The translations under genes were made by a program, and so were the position numbers. This document shows positions 9,766 through 17,712 of a stretch of 64,000 bases of DNA, one piece after another. The stretch is taken from contig JAEEQB010000023.1 of NCBI GenBank assembly GCA_016285075.1, positions 1 through 64,000 on the forward strand, written 5' to 3'. The notes below the pieces were generated by a model. That model saw nothing but the letters and a program-made list of their open reading frames with translations, did not search any database and was not told the origin of the DNA. Numbering within the stretch: the stretch's first letter is position 1; each line of letters starts with the position of its first letter. This stretch comes from Prevotella sp. Its GTDB lineage: Bacteria; Bacteroidota; Bacteroidia; Bacteroidales; Bacteroidaceae.

Positions 9766-10779
9766 ATGACAGAGAAGAGCCGATATGTGCGTTTTGACTG
9801 GGCCATCAAGCGTATCCTTCGTGATAAGGCGAACAAGGAGGTGCTTGAAGGTTTGATTACAGTGCTCCTCGGTGAGCCGGTGACAATAACCGAGATTCTT
9901 GAGAGTGAGGGTAATCAGGATTCTCGTGAAGACAAGACCAACCGTGTGGATGTAAAGGCTAAAACTGCTGGTGGCGAGTATATCATCGTGGAGGTGCAGC
10001 TGACCAAGGAGCGTGACTTCTTCCAACGCATCCTCTTCGGCACGGCCAAGAGCATCACCGACCAGATAAGCATAGGCATAGACTATAGCGTCATCAAGAA
10101 AATATACTCAATCAATATTCTCTACTTCGACTTCGGCTATGGCGATGATTACGCTTATCATGGTGTCACCACGTTCCGGGGCATGACGAAGAAGGACTCC
10201 GTATTGCGCTATAACAACGAGAAGGAGAAACGCTACATCAGTGAGAGCACGAAGCGTATGATGATGCCCGAAGAAGTGTTCCCCGAATTCTTCATGTTGC
10301 TGGTCAGCCATTTCAATGAGGTGGCCAAGACGCCCATCGAGGAGTGGATGGAGTATCTGAAGGACGGTGCCATTCGCGAGGATACGCAGGTGCCAGGTCT
10401 TCAGGCTGCCCGCGAGAAACTTGCCTTTATGAGTATGACGGAGAAGGAGCGCCGCGCCTACGAGGACTATATGATCAGTGTTCATGCCGCCAAGGATGCC
10501 TGGGACACCATGCGAGATGAAGCCCAGGCCGAAGGTCGTGCTGAAGGTCGTGCCGAAGGCCGTGCCGAAGGTCGTGCCGAAGGTCGTGCTGAAGGTCGTG
10601 CCGAAGGCCGTGCCGAAGGTCGTGCCGAAGGTCGTGCTGAAGGTCGTGCCGAAGGCCGTGCCGAAGGTATTGAAGAAGCTAAGCGTGAGAATGCCCTTAA
10701 GATGAAGGCTGATGGTATGCCAGTAGAGCTAATAGAAAAATACACAGGTCTTACAATTGAACAAATCGCCAGTCTGTAG
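9766..10779 (+). CDS. Rpn family recombination-promoting nuclease/putative transposase (PD-(D/E)XK)
   Basis: RYVRFDWAIKRILRDKANKEVLEGLITVLLGEPVTI; D..(I)IVEVQ nuclease core; typical C-terminal EGRAEGRA repeats. Confidence 0.9.
   Translation: MTEKSRYVRFDWAIKRILRDKANKEVLEGLITVLLGEPVTITEILESEGNQDSREDKTNRVDVKAKTAGGEYIIVEVQLTKERDFFQRILFGTAKSITDQISIGIDYSVIKKIYSINILYFDFGYGDDYAYHGVTTFRGMTKKDSVLRYNNEKEKRYISESTKRMMMPEEVFPEFFMLLVSHFNEVAKTPIEEWMEYLKDGAIREDTQVPGLQAAREKLAFMSMTEKERRAYEDYMISVHAAKDAWDTMRDEAQAEGRAEGRAEGRAEGRAEGRAEGRAEGRAEGRAEGRAEGRAEGRAEGIEEAKRENALKMKADGMPVELIEKYTGLTIEQIASL
10531..10662 (+). repeat. In-frame 12-bp tandem repeat, 11 copies (EGRA)n, with a 48-bp higher-order unit
   Basis: GAAGGTCGTGC[C/T]/GAAGGCCGTGCC read directly; variant order 1-2-3-4 repeats about 2.75 times. 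Confidence 0.9.
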
Positions 10780-10930
10780 GCAATCAGATATTATCAGTTT
10801 TTGAATGATATATAAAAGAAAAAACCTATTAATAGGATTGCGTATGACATAGACAACAAACAAAAGAACATAAAGACATATAGAAGGCAAATGGCTTTTA
10901 ATCCACTTATAACAATTCCTAAAGAAATAG

Positions 10931-11257
10931 ATGAATACTTCAACAATAAGAACAGAAACAGATGTTATAAATGCATATTGGGATATGCTACGCACGCAAA
11001 GTAGACATGTTAGGCTTAGCTTGGCTTCTTTGCTAACATCTTCTGTACTGGAAGAGGAAAGCGCTCTTGCCAACCATTTGGAGTCTCAACCGAGCCGTAA
11101 AGTAAAAGCCCGATATGCCAATGCACCTTCCGATGAAGAGTTGGAAGAGAGATTTGCGGGAAAGCCAATTCCCCAGCTGCCTGAGGATGCTCCATGGAGT
11201 GAAATAATCAGTGCCAACATTGGCAAAACCATCAAACCGATAGAAAAATGGCTGTAA
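10931..11257 (+). CDS. Hypothetical protein, possible antitoxin partner of the downstream MazF/PemK-like ORF
   Basis: 108 aa; overlaps the downstream ORF start by 10 bp; no recognised fold. Confidence 0.45.
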   Translation: MNTSTIRTETDVINAYWDMLRTQSRHVRLSLASLLTSSVLEEESALANHLESQPSRKVKARYANAPSDEELEERFAGKPIPQLPEDAPWSEIISANIGKTIKPIEKWL

Positions 11258-11610
11258 GCAAAGTGTCGCAAAGGGAAATTATAGAAGTTCCCTACCAACT
11301 GCCTGACGGAACCATCAAACCACACATGGCTCTTGTGCTTTCCACCGAAAAATTGCTATCAGCTGAAGATGGTATGTTCTATGCGGTTTTTATATCATCG
11401 AAGAATCTGAATCCCGAGTTTACAATGGAGATTCGGAATGAATGGTTAAGTAAGCCCCTTTCTAAACAATCACATTTTGTGACACACATTGTCAGTTATT
11501 ATAGAACTGATGAGGTGATCCAGTCATTTAATAACTATGTGAAAAAAGCATTTTTTGATCCGATATTGAATAAGGTCATCCTAAGTATGTTTGATATTGA
11601 GATTGAATAA
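11248..11610 (+). CDS. PemK/MazF-like toxin candidate
   Basis: REIIEVPYQLPDGTIKPHMALVLST... and SHFVTHIV resemble the PemK/MazF layout (growth-inhibitor beta barrel). Confidence 0.45.
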   Translation: MAVSKVSQREIIEVPYQLPDGTIKPHMALVLSTEKLLSAEDGMFYAVFISSKNLNPEFTMEIRNEWLSKPLSKQSHFVTHIVSYYRTDEVIQSFNNYVKKAFFDPILNKVILSMFDIEIE

Positions 11611-11711
11611 TAAGGAAATAATCAATAATTGTCTCTCCCTAAAACCCTACTGCGTATGGTGACATAACAAAAACATCTACAGACATATTGTGAAGCGTCC
11701 GCTTGAATCTT

Positions 11712-11827
11712 GTTTCTGAAATTCGCCAAAATAAAGTACAATCCAAGAGTAAAGCAAGGATGCTCACGCTGCTGGCGTGGGCTTTACTCGTTTAGGATTG
11801 TTGGGTGTTTGGCGATACCTCAGAAAC
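11712..11827. ncRNA. Candidate structured RNA element (long multi-helix imperfect hairpin)
   Basis: Five nested complementary pairs: GTTTCTGA/TCAGAAAC, ATTCGCCAAA/TTTGGCGAT, ACAATCC/GGATTGT, GAGTAAAGC/GCTTTACTC, CACGC/GCGTG. Confidence 0.5.
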
Positions 11828-11980
11828 GTAAGCGAAGTAATTGCTCACGTTTTTTGTGCACATACCAAGCAAGTAATTATGGATATATATAAACACTGTG
11901 CTGTAATGCAGACACCTTTTAAATGCTTCGTTGTAGATATTCTGTTGAAACGACTAAAAATTGTATAAAAGACCATAAAA

Positions 11981-12169
11981 ATGAAAACAACTATAGTAAA
12001 CAAATTGAGCGGCGCAAGAATCCTTGCACTATTATTGATTTTGGTGCCACAGATGTTGAAGGCACAGGAAAAACCGCAGATGAAGGTAGACATCAGCATC
12101 ACCAACCGTAACAATCCTGACGAGACTCAGGAACCAGGCTGCGTCGTTGATCGTTCTCGTCGATCATGA
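11981..12169 (+). pseudogene. Truncated secreted protein (signal peptide plus N-terminal stub)
   Basis: MKTTIVNKLSGARILALLLILVPQMLKAQEKPQMKVDISITNRNNPDETQEPG then unrelated sequence and a stop; looks like a deletion junction near 12140. Confidence 0.4.
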
Positions 12170-12475
12170 TGCCATCGTTACGGAGACAGTCGAGGAGATA
12201 GAAATCATAGATTTCCTGAAAAGCAGCTTTGGCAATGCGCTCGTGCAGTTATGGGGCATCATTCAACAGGATTGGCATCAGACCGGCACCCTTGAGTCAC
12301 CCTGTGCTAGCCTTTCAAAAGTTGAATCCCTAGCATTTATTGGCTTGTGTTGGCGTGTCACCCTTTTCTTACTTTTTCCATGTATACTATATATATCGGC
12401 TCTTAAAAGTTTTTGATTATTTTACTTGATTACAAAATTATTCGCCTAAAATTTTGCTTTAACGTTTTTATTTAC

Positions 12476-12484
12476 TATTTTTGC
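12476..12484 (+). promoter_or_regulatory. Putative -7 box (TATTTTTGC) giving a roughly 250-nt leader for the BspA-like gene
   Basis: TATTTTTGC at 12476-12484; the next convincing gene start is 12742. Confidence 0.4.
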
Positions 12485-12741
12485 ATCCGAAGCGAGAAGG
12501 ACTCGCTTGGCAGAAGAAGCGTTATGCGCTAACCATGCGAATGGAAACGTAAGAAACTTTCATTCTAATGTGCAAAAGGGCACCGCTGCTCCACGCTATA
12601 TATGCGTGGGCTATGGATTCAATTTCACATTAATGTTATTCCTACGACCTCAAATCGGAACTGGTAAAGCAGTCTCACGCTTCTGCTGTATCGAGAAATG
12701 AAGTGAATAAGTGCAATAATTAAAAATCAAAAGATATCACT

Positions 12742-15700
12742 ATGCAGAAGTTTTATTTGTTACAACTTGTATTGTTTTTTTCTTTTTTAGATGCTGATGC
12801 CTTTTCTTTTTACTATGTAAAGGATGGTGTGCACTATCTATGTAGTTCAAATAAAATGCAGGCTGAGGTTATTGGATATCATGGTAAAAAGACACCAGAC
12901 TTGGTAGATAGTGAATACAAATTCAATTTTATTTGCGATGATGATTTTGACTATGAGTCATATATAAAAAAATACAATGAAAGGAATCATGACAGTAATA
13001 ATCCTCCTTCTTCTATTTATCGAGAAGAGGGATATACTATTCTTGATGAACTAACTATACCCTCCTCTATCCACGCTTATACAATAGTTCAAAGTGATAA
13101 TAAAAAGACGGTGTCCCGAAAATACGCAGGAACCTACAAAGTTATTGGAATTGCAAGTCATGCATATTATCTAGGAGTAAAAATCCGTTCATTATCAATA
13201 TCTGATGGTATAGAATATATTGGTGATTATGCTTTCCACAGGTGTTCGCATATAGAAAAGTTAACCCTACCCACAAAGGCTTTAAAAAGCATTGGAAACG
13301 AAGCATTTTCAAACTGCGATAATCTAAAAAGTGTGACTATTCCACAATCCGTAAAAGAATGTGGTAGTGGTATTTTCGCTAGCTGTGACAAATTGTCGAT
13401 GGCAGACATTCAGTGTGACTATGTACCCTCTGCCATTTTTTACGAATGCGATTCTCTTGAAAAGGTAACTCTTTCAGACAAAATGACAACTATTGGTTCG
13501 GATGCTTTTTATGGTTGTGAAAACTTAAAATTTATCAATCCTGTTTTGCGACAAGATAACGGAGAGAAATATTGGGAAAATGTACTACCTTCAGGTATTA
13601 AATCAATAGAATATGCTGCTTTTATGGAATGTCACAGCTTGAATACAATAGACTTGCCATTATACCTTGACTCACTAGGTCATAGGAGTGGTGATAATAA
13701 TGAACATTATTTTAGAGGTCGAGTATTTGAGTATTGTAAAAGCTTAGAAAGAGTTACCTTCCACAAAAATCTTAAGTACATAGGACACGATTCTTTCGAA
13801 GGTTGCATAGCGCTAGAGAAAGTCATCGTCGACTGGGATGAGCCAATTGAATGTGAGAAGAGCATATTTGGGTATGTTAAATCTCGAAACGATACTACAG
13901 ATTACATTTATGATAATGCGACTTTATTTATTAGGAATACAAATCATAAGAGATACAGGGAAGTATCTCCTTGGAAGTATTTCAAAACACATAGCCATCC
14001 GGGAGGCATAGATTATGGCGATGCTTTGACACTGACAGCCAAAAGTTATACCCGAGTCTATGGTGATTCAAATCCGACATTCGAATTTGAGGTAACGAAT
14101 GGTTCTATCACCTCAGGTACTCCTACGATTACTTGTTCTGCTACTGCGTCATCACCTGTGGGTACTTATGACATCATAATAACCAAAGGCACAGTAAGCA
14201 ACAACTCTGTAGAGTTAGTAAATGGCAAGTTGACCATCACCAACGCACCTTTGACGATCTCAGCAGGTGACTATACGAAAAAGCAAGGAGAGGATAATCC
14301 TATTTTTACGCCGACATTTAGTGGATTCAAGAATAATGAAACTGAAAAAGTACTTATTAAACAGCCTACCATCACAACAGTAGCCACAAAGACTTCACCT
14401 GCAGGAAGCTATCTTGTAACAGTCAATGGTGCAGAGGCTCAGAACTATAACATATCGTATCAGAATGGAACGTTAACTGTGACAGCTACAGTTCCAGGAA
14501 AAGAGCCTTATGCAGTGCTGAGCGACAATAATACTGTGGTGACATTCTATTACGATACTCAGAAATCAACCCGAGGAGGCATTGACATCAATAACAAATG
14601 GATTCCACAGTCTGGAAATTCACCATATGGGACTGCTACGAAAGCAGTATTCGATATATCGTTTGCATCTTATAGACCAGTTAGCACATCCCACTGGTTC
14701 CATAAATGCAAATTGTTGACCGCCATCATTGGTATCGAGAACCTCAAGACGAATAACGTGACGGACATGAGCGGCATGTTCGCCAGTTGTTCCAGCTTGA
14801 CGAATATTGATGTGAGTAGCTTCAAGACTGACAAAGTAGAGTTTATGTATGATATGTTCTCTGGTTGTTCTAGCCTGACGAGTCTTGACTTAAGTGGATT
14901 TATTACGTCCAACGTAACTCTTATGAGTTCAATGTTCTATGGTTGTACAAGTCTAACTGATCTTGACGTAAGCAGCTTCAACACATCCAACGTAACAAGT
15001 ATGAGGGGTATGTTTTATAATCTTTGTGCTTTGACGAACCTTGATTTGAGTAGTTTCGAGACGGACAAAGTTGAAGATATGGCTTATATGTTTCATTGGA
15101 GTTCCAAATTAGAGACCATCTTTGTCAGTAACGGTTGGAGCACAGCTGCTGTGACAGAAAGCATTGGAATGTTCGAAGATTGTATAAAAATATTCGGCGG
15201 GCAAGGAACAGCATACAGCTACTCTCACACGGACCACACCTTCGCACATATAGACGGTGGTTTGTCTTATCCTGGATACCTCACTGATATCAAAGATAAA
15301 AACAAGATTGTGACACTGACGGCCAAGAGCTATACCAGGGCCTACGGAGAAGACAACCCGTTTTTCGAATATGCTGTAACAGGGGGTACCATCATATCAG
15401 GAATGCCAAAAATCACCTGTTCTGCTACAAAAAAATCACCGGTAGGTAATTACGATATTGTGATTGCCAAAGGCACGGTGATTAATAAAAATGTTGAATT
15501 AGTAAAAGGTACATTAACCATCACGAAAGCTCCGCTGGCAGTGACTGCCAACAGCTACACCATCAAGCAGGGAGAGGCCCTTCCTACATTTGAGGCAACG
15601 TACTCTGGCTTTAAGAATGGGGAGACTAAAAGAGTGCTGATTAAGCAGCCGACATTCAGTTGCAGTGCGAGTCCCTCTTCCGAGCCAGGAACGTATGACA

Positions 15701-17340
15701 TTGACGTTTCAGGTGCGGAAGCAGAAAACTATGACATCTCATTTATTAAAGGTACTCTTACCATAGAAGCAGGTTCTTTCACGCTGACTTACATAGTGGA
15801 TGGTAAGGTTTATAAGACGGTTAGCTATACTTATGGCGAAAGCATTATCCCTGAATCAGAGCCAACAGAAGAGGGGTATTCGTTCTCTGGCTGGGATAAT
15901 ATCCCCAGCACCATGCCAGGTGAGGATGTAACCGTTACGGGTTCATTCACCATCAATGACTATACGCTGACGTATTTGGTGGATGGTGAAGTCTACAAGA
16001 CTGTCACTTATTCCTATAACTGCAGTATATCGTCTGAGGATGAACCTACGAAGGAAGGCTACACGTTCTCTGGCTGGAGTGAGATACCTGACAAGATGCC
16101 AGATCACGATGTGACGGTAATGGGAACATTCAGAAAAGGAACATACACGCTGACTTACGTCTTAGACGGCGAGGTCTACAAGACTGTTAACTATGCGTAT
16201 GGTGAAAGCATTATCCCCGAATCAGAGCCGACAGAAAAAGGTTATACGTTCTCTGGCTGGGATAATATCCCCAGTACCATGCCAGGTGAGGATGTAACCG
16301 TTACAGGTTCTTTCACCATCAATAATTACACACTAACATATATGGTAGATGGTGAAGTCTACAAAACTATCAGTTACGACTTTGGGGATTGTATTACGCC
16401 AGAAACAGACCCTACAAAGGATGGCTACACCTTCTCTGGCTGGAGTGAAATACCTCAAACAATGCCTTCAGAAGATATGACAGTATCAGGCACTTTTACT
16501 GTGAACAAGTACAAGCTGACCTATCTGGTTGACGGTGAGGTGTTAAAGACAGTTTTTTATGACTATGACCAATTAATTATTCCAGAGAAAGAACCCACGA
16601 AGGATGGATACACCTTCTCAGGGTGGAACGGGATTCCTGAACGTATGCCTTCGGAAGATATTACGGTGACAGGCATATTCAAACAACTTGACTACAATAT
16701 TGGTGATATGACTTATGAGATAACAAGTGAAGGAACTGTTACTATTAAGGGCGGTAATCAGAAGGGAAGTGTAGAGATTGCTGCCGTCATTGAAATCAAT
16801 GGTCAGACTTATCGTGTGACGGCTATCGCAGAAAATGCCTTTAAGGACAATCAGGATATAACATCAGTGATTATAGCTGATGGTATCACCGCCATAGGTG
16901 AAAATGCGTTCAATGGCTGTATTAAACTTGTTGTGATAAACATAGGAAAAGATGTTCAGTCAATTGGCAATAAGGCCTTTGCAAATATTGGGACATCATC
17001 AGGTGCTCGTACGAGGAGTAAACAGAGTTCAATTGCCGTTAACTGCTATGCGGAAATAATTCCTCAGACCGCAACGGATGCTTTTGAGAACACATCAATA
17101 GAAACAGGAAAACTACTAGTCATAGATGAACTTGTCAATTATTACAAGACAACATCACCTTGGAGCCGTTTTGGAACAATCATGGGCTTCAATGAAGCTG
17201 TTGGTATCAATGGCATTTATACCAACTCTGCGGATTCAAGGGTGTATAATTTGAATGGTAACCGAGTTAATCAACCGAAGAAGGGTGTGAACATCCACCG
17301 CGACAGCAACGGACGTACACACAAGGTCGTGATGAAGTGA
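12742..17340 (+). CDS. Giant BspA-like cell-surface protein (LRR_5, MBG, DUF285-type repeats, InlB/Flg_new repeats)
   Basis: BspA LRRs (IGNEAFSNCDNLKSVTIPQSV), MBG domains (LTAKSYTRVYGDSNPTFEF), DUF285-type (TDMSGMFASCSSLTNIDVSSF), five Flg_new-type repeats (YTLTYxVDGEVYKTVxY..EPTKEGYTFSGW), C-terminal VYNLNGNRVNQPKKGVNI. Confidence 0.93.
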   Translation: MQKFYLLQLVLFFSFLDADAFSFYYVKDGVHYLCSSNKMQAEVIGYHGKKTPDLVDSEYKFNFICDDDFDYESYIKKYNERNHDSNNPPSSIYREEGYTILDELTIPSSIHAYTIVQSDNKKTVSRKYAGTYKVIGIASHAYYLGVKIRSLSISDGIEYIGDYAFHRCSHIEKLTLPTKALKSIGNEAFSNCDNLKSVTIPQSVKECGSGIFASCDKLSMADIQCDYVPSAIFYECDSLEKVTLSDKMTTIGSDAFYGCENLKFINPVLRQDNGEKYWENVLPSGIKSIEYAAFMECHSLNTIDLPLYLDSLGHRSGDNNEHYFRGRVFEYCKSLERVTFHKNLKYIGHDSFEGCIALEKVIVDWDEPIECEKSIFGYVKSRNDTTDYIYDNATLFIRNTNHKRYREVSPWKYFKTHSHPGGIDYGDALTLTAKSYTRVYGDSNPTFEFEVTNGSITSGTPTITCSATASSPVGTYDIIITKGTVSNNSVELVNGKLTITNAPLTISAGDYTKKQGEDNPIFTPTFSGFKNNETEKVLIKQPTITTVATKTSPAGSYLVTVNGAEAQNYNISYQNGTLTVTATVPGKEPYAVLSDNNTVVTFYYDTQKSTRGGIDINNKWIPQSGNSPYGTATKAVFDISFASYRPVSTSHWFHKCKLLTAIIGIENLKTNNVTDMSGMFASCSSLTNIDVSSFKTDKVEFMYDMFSGCSSLTSLDLSGFITSNVTLMSSMFYGCTSLTDLDVSSFNTSNVTSMRGMFYNLCALTNLDLSSFETDKVEDMAYMFHWSSKLETIFVSNGWSTAAVTESIGMFEDCIKIFGGQGTAYSYSHTDHTFAHIDGGLSYPGYLTDIKDKNKIVTLTAKSYTRAYGEDNPFFEYAVTGGTIISGMPKITCSATKKSPVGNYDIVIAKGTVINKNVELVKGTLTITKAPLAVTANSYTIKQGEALPTFEATYSGFKNGETKRVLIKQPTFSCSASPSSEPGTYDIDVSGAEAENYDISFIKGTLTIEAGSFTLTYIVDGKVYKTVSYTYGESIIPESEPTEEGYSFSGWDNIPSTMPGEDVTVTGSFTINDYTLTYLVDGEVYKTVTYSYNCSISSEDEPTKEGYTFSGWSEIPDKMPDHDVTVMGTFRKGTYTLTYVLDGEVYKTVNYAYGESIIPESEPTEKGYTFSGWDNIPSTMPGEDVTVTGSFTINNYTLTYMVDGEVYKTISYDFGDCITPETDPTKDGYTFSGWSEIPQTMPSEDMTVSGTFTVNKYKLTYLVDGEVLKTVFYDYDQLIIPEKEPTKDGYTFSGWNGIPERMPSEDITVTGIFKQLDYNIGDMTYEITSEGTVTIKGGNQKGSVEIAAVIEINGQTYRVTAIAENAFKDNQDITSVIIADGITAIGENAFNGCIKLVVINIGKDVQSIGNKAFANIGTSSGARTRSKQSSIAVNCYAEIIPQTATDAFENTSIETGKLLVIDELVNYYKTTSPWSRFGTIMGFNEAVGINGIYTNSADSRVYNLNGNRVNQPKKGVNIHRDSNGRTHKVVMK
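15772..16686 (+). repeat. Five tandem InlB B-/Flg_new-type repeats; copies 1 and 3 nearly identical in DNA
   Basis: Five in-frame units of about 180 bp; 'gataatatccccag[c/t]accatgccaggtgaggatgtaaccgttac' occurs in copies 1 and 3. Confidence 0.85.
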
Positions 17341-17495
17341 GAGAAGAGCCAAGCTTGCTTGAGCTCTTCCGAACGTGAGCGAGCTCGAGCAGAATGCTCA
17401 GGGTCGTGATGAAGTGAGGGAAGAGCCAAGCTTGCTTGAGCTCTTCCGGACGTAAACGAGCTGGGAATGAAAGCCCAGGGGCGTGATGAAGTGAG
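17325..17495 (+). repeat. 77-bp tandem repeat (about 2.2 copies) beginning in the last codons of the BspA-like gene
   Basis: GGTCGTGATGAAGTGA recurs at 17325, 17402 and (partial) 17480; each full copy has GAAGAGCCAAGCTTGCTTGAGCTCTTCC. Confidence 0.8.
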
Positions 17496-17548
17496 CTACC
17501 CTGTCACCTTTGGGTTGTTCGGATAATTGGAACAACCTGCTCCAATAA

Positions 17549-17612
17549 TCTATACGAGTTGTCCAAATAATCCCTTGGGGAGTAAAGGGATTATCTGGAC
17601 AACTCGTATAGA
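17549..17612. terminator. 28-bp near-perfect inverted repeat between convergent genes
   Basis: TCTATACGAGTTGTCCAAATAATCCCTT (17549-17576), loop GGGGAGTA, AAGGGATTATCTGGACAACTCGTATAGA (17585-17612); one mismatch (G-U in RNA). Confidence 0.7.
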
Positions 17613-17646
17613 CTATCTCAATGAAGCATAGATAACGTCTGCATGC

Positions 17647-17710
17647 TACGATGCCAGGGGTGACCAGAAAGCCCCCGACTGCGCTGCCCGCATCATGCAC
17701 GATCTTATTT
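17647..17710 (+). pseudogene. Remnant of an lpxB-like 3' end
   Basis: GGTGACCAGAAAGCCCCCGACTG[C]GCTGCCC matches lpxB 8388-8418 except one base; reads GDQKAPDCAARIMHDLI* versus LpxB GDQKAPDCAAQLMYKIL. Confidence 0.8.
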
Positions 17711-17712
17711 GA

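Noticed and set aside
10478-10745. Overlapping repeat-encoded ORFs on both strands (VPKVVLKVV..., SARPSARPSARP...)
   Set aside because: Frame-shifted or antisense readings of the (EGRA)n repeat in the Rpn gene.
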